5,092 nt of DNA from CAZLGM01 sp964558875 (lineage in GTDB: Bacteria; Desulfobacterota; Desulfobulbia; Desulfobulbales; Desulfocapsaceae). Positions within the stretch are counted from its first letter, which is position 1, and every line of letters begins with the position of its first letter. Below are positions 1 to 5,092 of this stretch, in pieces. Below the pieces are notes generated by a model. It was not told where the DNA came from, made no database searches, and saw only the letters and a list, made by a program, of their open reading frames with translations. The translations under genes were made by a program, and so were the position numbers. The DNA is taken from positions 1 to 5,092 of the forward strand of contig CAZLGM010000225.1 in assembly GCA_964558875.1 (NCBI GenBank), read 5' to 3'.

Positions 1-38
1 ATATTTTAATTAAAAATCGCTAACCGACGGTACCCAAT
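1..38 (+). other. Short leader upstream of alaS
   Basis: This AT-rich stretch has TAA stops in all three forward frames (at 7, 11 and 21), so no upstream + strand gene reads into alaS. A weak Shine-Dalgarno-like GACGG at 26-30 lies 8 bases before the alaS ATG. Bases 3-10 are T/A-rich and could belong to a -10 region, but any -35 would lie outside the window, so no promoter is called. Confidence 0.4.
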
Positions 39-2684
39 ATGACTGGAAACGAAATTCGCAGAAAATTTCTTGATTATTTTAAAGACAACAACCATGCCGT
101 GGTTGAGTCTTCCTCTCTTGTTCCACAGGATGATCCCACACTGCTGTTTACAAACGCGGGAATGGTCCAGTTCAAGACCGTTTTTATGGGTGAAGACAAA
201 CGCGATTACACTACAGCAGTAACAAGCCAGCGGTGTGTACGCGCGGGAGGCAAGCACAACGATTTGGAGAATGTCGGCTATACGGCCAGGCACCATACCT
301 TTTTTGAGATGCTGGGCAATTTTTCCTTTGGCGATTACTTCAAGGAAGAGGCCATCCGCTTAGCCTGGGAGTTCCTTATCGGAGAGTTAGGACTCCCGGC
401 AGAGAAAATGTGGATATCGGTCTTTGAAGATGATGATGAGGCCTTTGGCATGTGGGAGAAGGTGGAAGGGCTGCCGGACAACCGCATCGTTCGATTGGGA
501 GAGGAAGATAATTTCTGGGCCATGGGAGATACTGGTCCGTGCGGACCCTGTTCGGAGATCCATATGGATCTGGGTGTGGAGAACGGTTGCGACAGCCCCG
601 ACTGTGCGGTCGGCTGTGATTGTGATCGTTTTCTTGAACTGTGGAACCTGGTCTTTATGCAGTTCAACCGCTCCGAAGACGGCACTATGACACCTTTGCC
701 CAAGCCGAGCATCGATACAGGCATGGGCCTTGAGCGGGTCGCCGCGGTAATGCAGGGTAAGTTTAATAATTATGATTCAGACCTGTTTGCCCCGATCATG
801 TCCGAGCTGGAAAGACTGTCCGGTCATGAGTATGGAAAAGGTGATGAAATTAATACTGCCATGCGGGTCATTGCTGATCATGCCAGAGCTACAGCCTTTC
901 TGGTTGCCGATGGCGTATTACCGTCAAATGAGGGAAGAGGCTATGTGCTCAGACGTATTATGAGAAGGGCGATCCGATATGGCCGTAATCTTGGTTTGAG
1001 AGAACCCTTTTTAGAAACAATCACATCGGTTGTTGTGGCCTCGATGTCAACGGCCTATCCCCACCTGCTCGACTCGACCGAACTGCTGAAAAAGGTAGTT
1101 ATCAACGAGGAAGAGCGGTTTCTCGAGACCTTGGAGCATGGATTGACCATCCTCGATGAGGAGATCGAAAGACTGCGGTCTGGCAGCGCCACACTCATTA
1201 ATGGTGGTTTTATCTTCAAGTTGTACGATACCTATGGCTTTCCTGTGGATATCGTCCGGGATATCAGCCTTGAAAGAGGTTTTGAGATTGACGATGCTGG
1301 ATTTGAAGAGGCTATGGAAGGGCAACGGCAAAAATCCCGGGGCTCACGCAAGGGTGAAGGCGTTCGCCTGATGAGCAGAGGCGTGAAGGAGTTGGTGGAT
1401 GGAGGCCTGACATCGGTTTTCACAGGCTATGATGAACTCTCTCGTGAAAGTCGGGCAGAAAAGCTGCTCGATCAACAGGGCAATTCGATTGCGGCTCTGG
1501 AAAGCGGTGACCAGGGTGAGCTGTTTGTCACAACCACGCCTTTTTATTCGGAATCGGGCGGCCAGGCTGGTGACACCGGTGAAGTAAGCTGGTCTGGCGG
1601 CCATGGAGTGATTGAAGATACCAGGCTGGAAGGGGATGGTGTAGTGCTGCACAAGGTAATGATCGAAGAAGGCAGTTTAAGTTGTGGCGCTAAGATCAAT
1701 TTACGGGTCGATCGACAAAATCGGAAGCAGACAGCAGCCAATCATACGGCTACCCATCTTCTTCAGGCAGCCTTGAAAGAAATCCTTGGTGATCATGTAA
1801 AACAATCCGGCTCATTGGTTGGGCCGAACAGACTGCGCTTCGATTTCACCCATTTTTCACCGCTGACAGCAGAGGAAATCCATTCGGTCGAGCGGCTGGT
1901 TAATGAGAAAATTATGGCTGATATGCAGGTGGCCACCAATCTGCTGGCTAGAGATGAAGCCATCGCGAGAGGAGCAACAGCCCTGTTCGGTGAGAAATAT
2001 GATGAGACAGTCCGGGTGATATCGATGGATGATTTTTCAAAGGAGTTGTGCGGCGGTACCCATGTGAGTCGAACCGGTGAGATCGGCCTGTTCAAGATTT
2101 TGTCGGAATCTGGAATTGCCGCCGGTGTCAGACGGATTGAAGCGCTGGCCGGAGTCCCTGCCTTCTCAAAGGTCCAGAAGCAGGCTGAGCGTGAGGCGGA
2201 ACTCCTGACCCTGTTGAACGCCCAGCCGCAGGAGTTGAAAACCAAAGTTGAGGCCCTGATTGCAAGCCAGAAAAAGCTGGAGAAAAAGGTGGCCGAGCTG
2301 ACGGCTGAGCTGGCCGGTTCGGGTATCGACAACCTCCTTGGCCAGGCTGAAACAGTAGGTGGTATCAAAGTTGTCACTTCCCAGATCGTTCTTGACAGTC
2401 CCAAGACCTTGAGAGAGGTTGGTGATAAGGTCCGAGACGGAATGGACAGCGGTGTCGCGGTCCTCGGCGGAGTTATCAAGAATAAGGTTGCTCTGCTGGC
2501 TATTGTTTCCAAAGATATTACTGGACGAATTACAGCGGGTGAACTTGTCAATAAAGTGTCATCGGTGGTTGGCGGTAAAGGCGGTGGTCGTCCGGATATG
2601 GCCCAGGCAGGTGGGCCCATGACCGACAAATTGCCGGAGGCGCTCTCGAAAGTAAAACTATTCGTTGAGGAGCTGTTGAGCTAG
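39..2684 (+). CDS. alaS: Alanyl-tRNA synthetase (AlaRS), complete
   Basis: This cytoplasmic class II synthetase joins alanine to tRNA-Ala using ATP and hydrolyses mischarged Ser- and Gly-tRNA-Ala. The 881 residues match the usual bacterial length of about 875, with no frameshift. Seen in order: the N-terminal SSSLVP...LLFTNAGM block (residues 24-42); motif 2 running from RCVRAGGKHNDLEN (65-78) to HHTFFEMLGNFSFGDYF (85-101); motif 3 DTGMGLERV (226-234); N297 in PSNEGRGYVLRR and D397 in LYDTYGFP, which align with E. coli N303 and D400 that read the G3:U70 pair; the editing-domain zinc ligands H569, H573, C671 and H675; a charged coiled-coil-like stretch at about 710-760; and the C-terminal glycine-rich GGKGGGRPDMAQAGG (845-859) of the C-Ala/DHHA1 domain. 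The start is chosen because MTGNEIRRKFLDYF aligns with the E. coli N-terminus. The preceding SD is weak. A cysteine cluster at 184-195 is noted separately. The identification is secure. Confidence 0.98.
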   Translation: MTGNEIRRKFLDYFKDNNHAVVESSSLVPQDDPTLLFTNAGMVQFKTVFMGEDKRDYTTAVTSQRCVRAGGKHNDLENVGYTARHHTFFEMLGNFSFGDYFKEEAIRLAWEFLIGELGLPAEKMWISVFEDDDEAFGMWEKVEGLPDNRIVRLGEEDNFWAMGDTGPCGPCSEIHMDLGVENGCDSPDCAVGCDCDRFLELWNLVFMQFNRSEDGTMTPLPKPSIDTGMGLERVAAVMQGKFNNYDSDLFAPIMSELERLSGHEYGKGDEINTAMRVIADHARATAFLVADGVLPSNEGRGYVLRRIMRRAIRYGRNLGLREPFLETITSVVVASMSTAYPHLLDSTELLKKVVINEEERFLETLEHGLTILDEEIERLRSGSATLINGGFIFKLYDTYGFPVDIVRDISLERGFEIDDAGFEEAMEGQRQKSRGSRKGEGVRLMSRGVKELVDGGLTSVFTGYDELSRESRAEKLLDQQGNSIAALESGDQGELFVTTTPFYSESGGQAGDTGEVSWSGGHGVIEDTRLEGDGVVLHKVMIEEGSLSCGAKINLRVDRQNRKQTAANHTATHLLQAALKEILGDHVKQSGSLVGPNRLRFDFTHFSPLTAEEIHSVERLVNEKIMADMQVATNLLARDEAIARGATALFGEKYDETVRVISMDDFSKELCGGTHVSRTGEIGLFKILSESGIAAGVRRIEALAGVPAFSKVQKQAEREAELLTLLNAQPQELKTKVEALIASQKKLEKKVAELTAELAGSGIDNLLGQAETVGGIKVVTSQIVLDSPKTLREVGDKVRDGMDSGVAVLGGVIKNKVALLAIVSKDITGRITAGELVNKVSSVVGGKGGGRPDMAQAGGPMTDKLPEALSKVKLFVEELLS

Positions 2685-2710
2685 CACTGGGGCTGCTTAA
2701 CTGATTTTTT
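2675..2710 (+). terminator. Candidate intrinsic terminator of alaS
   Basis: GTTGAGC (2675-2681) pairs with GCTTAAC (2695-2701), giving 7 bp with one G-U. After a one-base bulge, AGC (2683-2685) pairs with GCT (2692-2694) around the loop ACTGGG. Three bases later comes T6 (2705-2710). The stem starts inside the last alaS codons and contains the TAG stop. The shape suits a Rho-independent terminator, but the stem is interrupted and of moderate GC content. No folding energy was calculated. Confidence 0.5.
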
Positions 2711-2721
2711 CATATTATATT

Positions 2722-2756
2722 CTCCTGTTTGCCAGCAGGCAGGCGGTAAACAGGAG
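2722..2756. repeat. Long hairpin-forming inverted repeat
   Basis: CTCCTGTTTGCC (2722-2733) pairs with GGTAAACAGGAG (2745-2756), giving 12 bp with one G-U, around an 11-base loop. A smaller inner alternative, TGCC-AGCA-GGCA (2730-2741), is also possible. No T tract follows on either strand, so this does not look like a second intrinsic terminator. It could be a 3'-end RNA structure, a protein-binding palindrome or a member of a dispersed repeat family. The sequence alone does not decide between these. Confidence 0.6.
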
Positions 2757-2990
2757 TCATCTGTGTTCTGATTGATCCAGTTTGTTATCTTTCATCTGGA
2801 ATTTAAAGAATTTTTTTCGCAAGATATTTTTCACACGCTGTGCAAATGGGTGATCATGGGAGATAAAGTGTTAACCGCTTTTTCCTGTTCGTTTGTTAAT
2901 CGTCTGATATGCCTTGGAAAATCAGAAGCTCCCGTTAAATCCCCCCCCTTTAGCAGGAATTTTTCCTCGCAAACAAGTTTGAATAATTTG

Positions 2991-3019
2991 TTGACATGAC
3001 TCGTCATATACAGTAAAAA
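2991..3019 (+). promoter_or_regulatory. Candidate sigma70-type promoter of the atp operon
   Basis: A perfect -35 hexamer TTGACA (2991-2996) is followed after 17 bases by TAAAAA (3014-3019), a 4/6 match to TATAAT. Transcription would start near 3026, giving a leader of about 135 bases before atpF'. The alternative -10, TATACA (3007-3012), is a better hexamer (5/6) but lies only 10 bases from TTGACA, so it cannot pair with this -35. The position, in the only large gap ahead of the tightly packed ATP synthase genes, supports the call. Confidence 0.5.
2996..3007. promoter_or_regulatory. Palindrome in promoter spacer, possible operator
   Basis: ATGAC and GTCAT form a perfect 5-bp inverted repeat separated by TC. 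The element overlaps the last base of the putative -35 and fills most of the spacer, a usual place for a repressor site. A second inverted repeat of the same geometry, CAAAC-AA-GTTTG at 2970-2981, has its centre 26 bases upstream, but its half-site sequence is different. The regulator is unknown. Short palindromes also arise by chance, so the operator role is an inference. Confidence 0.25.
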
Positions 3020-3028
3020 ATTTCAGAA

Positions 3029-3065
3029 GTGAATGAGGATTCATTTTTGTTGTCTGCTCATTCGT
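3029..3065 (+). promoter_or_regulatory. Leader hairpin of the atp transcript
   Basis: GAATGAG (3031-3037) is the exact reverse complement of CTCATTC (3057-3063), and two G-U pairs can extend the stem outward to 3029 and 3065. The loop is 19 bases. A competing smaller hairpin uses AATGA (3032-3036) and TCATT (3041-3045). The element begins just after the predicted transcription start, so it could be a 5'-end stabilising structure. No known riboswitch class was recognised. Confidence 0.3.
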
Positions 3066-3094
3066 AATAGTAACGAGAATTGTTATCCTTTAGT

Positions 3095-3132
3095 CGAAAG
3101 GCGTGATATTGATCCGCTTTTCGTTCTTTTAT
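3095..3132 (+). promoter_or_regulatory. Leader hairpin with T-rich tail, attenuator-like
   Basis: CGAAAGGC (3095-3102) pairs with GCTTTTCG (3116-3123), giving 8 bp with one G-U, around a 13-base loop. A T-rich tail, TTCTTTTATT (3124-3133), follows directly. The shape resembles an intrinsic terminator placed about 27 bases ahead of the atpF' start codon, as in transcription attenuation. The tail is broken by C and A, and no clear antiterminator partner was identified, so this is tentative. Confidence 0.3.
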
Positions 3133-3145
3133 TCTCTGGTCATAC

Positions 3146-3150
3146 AGGAG
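3146..3150 (+). promoter_or_regulatory. Ribosome binding site that fixes the atpF' start
   Basis: AGGAG lies 9 bases before the ATG at 3160. An in-frame GTG at 3103 would add 19 residues but has no SD and lies in the loop of a leader hairpin. The next ATG, at 3169, is too far from the SD. CTCTG (3134-3138) can pair with CAGGAG (3145-3150) through a one-base bulge, so the SD might be partly masked in the RNA. Confidence 0.75.
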
Positions 3151-3159
3151 TGTGCTGAT

Positions 3160-3585
3160 ATGGTAACGATGGATCTGACCTTATTTCTTCAGATAGTGAA
3201 TGTGATCATCCTCATGTTCCTGCTGAATGCTGTCCTCTACAAACCAGTGTTGAAGGTACTCAAAGAACGGAGGGCCAAAGTAAATGGCTTGAAAGAAGAA
3301 ATCATCACGTTTGACCAGAAGGCCAAAGAGCGGCAGGATGAGGTTGATGCCAAGATGAGGGAAGCCTCGAAAAAGGCCAAGGATGCACTCGATACGGCAA
3401 GGGCCGAGGCCAAAGCCGCCGGTGATGCCGAGATGGATACCATCAAGTCGGCTACCGATGCCGACAAAGAAAAACAGATGGATGAAATCAGACAACAGGT
3501 CGATACTGCTACCAAAGAACTCAAGGCGAATCTGGATGGTTTTGCCCAGGATATGGCGGGAAAAATTTTAGGGAGGAGTCTTTAA
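3160..3585 (+). CDS. atpF': F0F1 ATP synthase subunit b' (second b-type subunit)
   Basis: This membrane-anchored stator subunit is expected to pair with the b subunit encoded next to it and form the peripheral stalk that stops the alpha3beta3 head turning with the rotor. The 141-residue product has the family plan. A short periplasmic start precedes one membrane helix (about residues 5-27, LTLFLQIVNVIILMFLLNAVL). The junction YKPVLKVLKERR (27-38) follows. A long charged Ala/Glu/Lys-rich coiled coil (about 38-125) comes next, and the C-terminal end (about 126-141) is suited to binding delta. It has no signal-like N-terminal extension, unlike its partner. It is probably the first gene of the operon, since the gap with a candidate promoter lies upstream. 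It ends 1 base before atpF. The b-type family is secure. The b' label rests on the tandem arrangement and the short N-terminus. Confidence 0.92.
   Translation: MVTMDLTLFLQIVNVIILMFLLNAVLYKPVLKVLKERRAKVNGLKEEIITFDQKAKERQDEVDAKMREASKKAKDALDTARAEAKAAGDAEMDTIKSATDADKEKQMDEIRQQVDTATKELKANLDGFAQDMAGKILGRSL
3571..3578 (+). promoter_or_regulatory. Strong ribosome binding site for atpF
   Basis: GGGAGGAG contains the near-ideal GGAGG (3572-3576), 10 bases before the atpF ATG at 3587. It lies within the last codons of atpF', so ribosomes finishing b' arrive at the b start and translation may be coupled. The spacing favours 3587 over the in-frame ATG at 3599. Confidence 0.8.
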
Positions 3586-3586
3586 A

Positions 3587-4171
3587 ATGTCACGTATCAT
3601 GAAGATTGGCGGAAAGGCGACAGTTTTATTGATCCTTCTCCTCTTGTTCTGTGTGGGCTCCGCATATGCCGCAGGAGATAGCCTATCACCGGAAAAACTT
3701 AAGGACCTGTTGTGGCGGGTCATGAACTTTGCCGTTCTCATGTTCATACTGATCAAGTTTGGAGCCAAGCCCATTGGAGCGGCTCTTTCCGGTAGAAGAG
3801 AACAGATCAAGGAAGAGATCGAGGATCTGGAAAACAAACGAGGCGAGGCTGAAAAGTCGTATAAGGAATTTGAATCCAAGCTGGCCGGAATGGAAGGTGA
3901 GATCGACACCATCGTTGAGAAAGCAGTGGCCCAGGCGGAAATCGAAAAAGAAAAGATAATTGAGTCGGCTCATAAGGCTGCTGAAGATATTAAACGCCAG
4001 GCGGAAATGGCAATCCAGAACGAGATCGTTACTGTTCGCCGGTCGCTGAAAAACGAGATGGCCGACCAGGCAACCACCATGGCGGAAGAGATCATCATCA
4101 AGAACCTGACACCGGAAGATCAGAATAAGATTATTGAAGATTACTTGAATAAAGTAGGGGCTATCCAGTGA
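3587..4171 (+). CDS. atpF: F0F1 ATP synthase subunit b
   Basis: This is the main b subunit of the peripheral stalk of the membrane ATP synthase, 194 residues. Two hydrophobic stretches are visible. Residues 1-29 look like a signal peptide: basic MSRIMKIGGK, a leucine-rich core (12-22), and a possible signal peptidase I site after AYA (26-28). Residues 40-60 form the membrane helix, LLWRVMNFAVLMFILIKFG, carrying R44. The stretch KPIGAALSGRREQIKEEIEDLE (61-82) is typical of b where the helix leaves the membrane. A coiled coil follows to about 170, then a C-terminal delta-binding tail. E. coli b is about 156 residues, and the extra length is largely the N-terminal segment, which many deltaproteobacterial and cyanobacterial or chloroplast b subunits also have. 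Cleavage is inferred. The gene overlaps atpH by 4 bases. Confidence 0.95.
   Translation: MSRIMKIGGKATVLLILLLLFCVGSAYAAGDSLSPEKLKDLLWRVMNFAVLMFILIKFGAKPIGAALSGRREQIKEEIEDLENKRGEAEKSYKEFESKLAGMEGEIDTIVEKAVAQAEIEKEKIIESAHKAAEDIKRQAEMAIQNEIVTVRRSLKNEMADQATTMAEEIIIKNLTPEDQNKIIEDYLNKVGAIQ
4156..4160 (+). promoter_or_regulatory. Ribosome binding site for the GTG start of atpH
   Basis: AGGGG lies 7 bases before the GTG at 4168, inside the end of atpF. The GTG shares bases with the atpF stop (GTGA, 4168-4171), an arrangement typical of stop-restart coupling. It supports the non-ATG start, because the next in-frame ATG would remove the conserved N-terminal helices. Confidence 0.6.
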
Positions 4172-4713
4172 AACAGACAATTCTAGCGAGACGATACTCC
4201 AAGGCTCTTTTTGCCGTCGGCAAAGAGCAGGATGCCTTTGAGCAGTACGGCGAAGTACTCCAGGGACTCAAAAGTCTCTTCGACTCGAAGCCGGAGGTGG
4301 TCGATGCCCTGACCAATCCACTTTATCCGATGGAAACCAAGGAAAAGGTGATGGTTGCTCTGGCTGAATCCATGGGTGTTGACAAAATCATGTCCAACTT
4401 TCTTAACCTGCTTGTCCAGAAGAAACGCGCTGAAATTCTACCGGAAATAGCAGAAGAATTTCAGATCATGGTGAATGAGGAAAAAAACATTGTTCACGGC
4501 TCCGTAGTTTCCGCTGTGGAATTGAACAGTGATTTGCAGGCCAAAGTTCAGGCCACTTTAGAAAAATTAACCGGAAAGAAGGTTGAACTTTCCACCAGTG
4601 TCGATCCCTCGATCATTGGCGGTATTATCGCCAAGGTCGGCGACCTGGTATTGGACGGTTCAATAAAAGCCCAACTGGCCGGTTTAAATGATTCCATTAA
4701 AGGGAGAGAGTAG
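4168..4713 (+). CDS. atpH: F0F1 ATP synthase subunit delta (OSCP family)
   Basis: Delta links the C-terminal ends of b/b' to the N-termini of the alpha subunits at the top of F1, completing the stator on the cytoplasmic side. The 181 residues match the usual length of about 178. The N-terminal helical domain (about 1-105) opens with ILARRYSKALFAVG (5-18), the typical ARxYAxALF-like start. The C-terminal domain carries the family signature GGIIAKVGDLVLDGSIKAQL (151-170). The GTG start is chosen because it precedes the conserved first helix and has an SD at suitable spacing. The gene overlaps atpF by 4 bases, and its TAG stop is immediately followed by the atpA ATG, so translation of all three is probably coupled. 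The identification is secure. Confidence 0.96.
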   Translation: MKQTILARRYSKALFAVGKEQDAFEQYGEVLQGLKSLFDSKPEVVDALTNPLYPMETKEKVMVALAESMGVDKIMSNFLNLLVQKKRAEILPEIAEEFQIMVNEEKNIVHGSVVSAVELNSDLQAKVQATLEKLTGKKVELSTSVDPSIIGGIIAKVGDLVLDGSIKAQLAGLNDSIKGRE

Positions 4714-5092
4714 ATGCAGATCAAAGCCGAAGAAATTAGTCAGATTATAAAAGATCAGATCAGTGGTTACGATACGAGTATTGACCTCAATGAGACAGGT
4801 ACCGTAATCTCCGTTGGTGACGGTATTGCCCGTGTCTACGGTGTCCAGAACTGCATGGCCATGGAGCTTCTGGAATTTCCCGGTGGAATTATGGGTCTTG
4901 CCCTCAACCTTGAAGAGGACAATGTCGGTTGCGCGGTCCTTGGAAACGTTGAAGGGATCAAGGAAGGTGATATCGTCAAGCGTACCGGCAAGATTGCCGA
5001 GGTTCCGGTCGGGCCTGAGATGGAAGGCAGGGTAGTCGACGGTATCGGCCAGGCCATTGATGGTCAGGGGCCGATCAACACTAAAGAAACCG
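4714..5092 (+). CDS. atpA: F0F1 ATP synthase subunit alpha, 5' part only
   Basis: Alpha is the non-catalytic nucleotide-binding subunit of the F1 head and alternates with beta. The window holds 126 codons plus one base, about a quarter of a family length near 500. The frame is open to the edge, so this is a window truncation and not a broken gene. Residues 1-25 (MQIKAEEISQIIKDQISGYD...) are the N-terminal helix that binds delta. Residues 26-95 form the beta-barrel, with the typical GTVISVGDGIARVYGV (29-44), MELLEFPGGIMGLALNLEEDNVG (50-72) and VLGNVEGIKEGDIVKRTG (75-92). The sequence then enters the nucleotide-binding domain at VPVG...GRVVDGIGQAIDGQGPI (97-121). The Walker A site lies beyond the window. 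The ATG directly follows the atpH stop and has GGGAG (4702-4706) 7 bases upstream as SD. Confidence 0.97.
   Translation, partial: MQIKAEEISQIIKDQISGYDTSIDLNETGTVISVGDGIARVYGVQNCMAMELLEFPGGIMGLALNLEEDNVGCAVLGNVEGIKEGDIVKRTGKIAEVPVGPEMEGRVVDGIGQAIDGQGPINTKET

Larger units (their letters stand above)
2685..3159. other. Intergenic region between alaS and the atp operon
   Basis: These 475 bases contain no convincing gene. Contents in order: the 3' half of the alaS terminator; a long inverted repeat (2722-2756); an AT-rich stretch with T7 at 2811-2817; a C8 tract at 2941-2948; two small inverted repeats (2970-2981 and 2996-3007); a candidate promoter (2991-3019); and a leader with hairpins before the atpF' ribosome binding site. 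A + strand frame at 2772-2999 needs a TTG start with no SD and gives a Phe/Cys-rich product of no recognised family, so it is not called. A 58-codon minus-strand frame at 3007-2831 is discussed as a finding. No tRNA, known riboswitch or mobile element was recognised. Confidence 0.7.

Noticed and set aside
1793..2629. 278-residue minus-strand open frame inside alaS
   Set aside because: It lies opposite fully conserved AlaRS coding sequence. Its Ser/Pro/Thr-rich composition is the typical shadow of a GC-biased coding strand.
2955..2967. Small hairpin AGGAA-TTT-TTCCT as a terminator or operator
   Set aside because: A 5-bp AT-rich stem with a 3-base loop and no T tract is well within chance expectation.
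2772..2999. 75-residue + strand open frame in the intergenic region
   Set aside because: It needs a TTG start without an SD and gives a Phe/Cys-rich product of no recognised family. It also runs through the C8 tract and ends on the proposed promoter.
3103..3159. GTG start at 3103 giving b' a 19-residue N-terminal extension (MILIRFSFFYSLVIQECAD)
   Set aside because: There is no SD before it and the codon lies in a hairpin loop. The ATG at 3160 has a well-spaced AGGAG and gives the normal b' N-terminus.
3686..4180. 164-residue minus-strand open frame opposite atpF
   Set aside because: It is antisense to a clear b subunit gene. Its Phe/Leu-rich product reflects the reverse complement of Glu/Lys codons in the coiled coil.
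4714..5092. atpA as a truncated or pseudogenised alpha subunit
   Set aside because: The frame stays open and conserved up to the last base, so the truncation is only the window boundary.

Overview
The window is an ordinary-looking piece of bacterial chromosome with two blocks on the + strand. The first is a complete alanyl-tRNA synthetase gene, alaS. The second is the start of an F-type ATP synthase operon in the order b' - b - delta - alpha, with alpha cut by the window end. I see no mobile element, CRISPR array, tRNA or rRNA, and no credible novel multigene system.

Organism: the ATP synthase genes point to a Gram-negative bacterium of the former Deltaproteobacteria (Desulfobacterota), perhaps a Desulfobulbus- or Desulfotalea-like sulfate or sulfur metaboliser. 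Three traits support this. There are two different b-type stator subunits in tandem (b' then b). The b subunit has an extra N-terminal signal-like hydrophobic segment. The genes for subunits a and c (atpB, atpE) do not precede b', because alaS does. This placement comes from recalled family patterns and not from a database search, so the phylum is more secure than the family.

Layout: bases 1-38 are an AT-rich leader with stops in all three forward frames. alaS fills 39-2684 and is followed by a plausible intrinsic terminator whose stem includes the stop codon. A gap of 475 bases (2685-3159) follows. It holds a long hairpin, a homopolymeric C tract, a candidate sigma70-type promoter with a small palindrome in its spacer, and two leader hairpins. 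The hairpin nearer the gene has a T-rich tail. The ATP synthase genes are then packed tightly: b' ends 1 base before b, b and delta overlap by 4 bases, and delta abuts alpha. Each has a visible Shine-Dalgarno sequence, mostly inside the preceding gene, which suggests one transcript with coupled translation.

Function: alaS charges tRNA-Ala and is unrelated to its neighbours except by position. b' and b should form the heterodimeric peripheral stalk. Delta joins that stalk to the top of the alpha3beta3 head, of which alpha is the first subunit encoded. Gamma, beta and epsilon would be expected just beyond the window. The most interesting part is the non-coding gap, which may carry the regulatory region of the operon.
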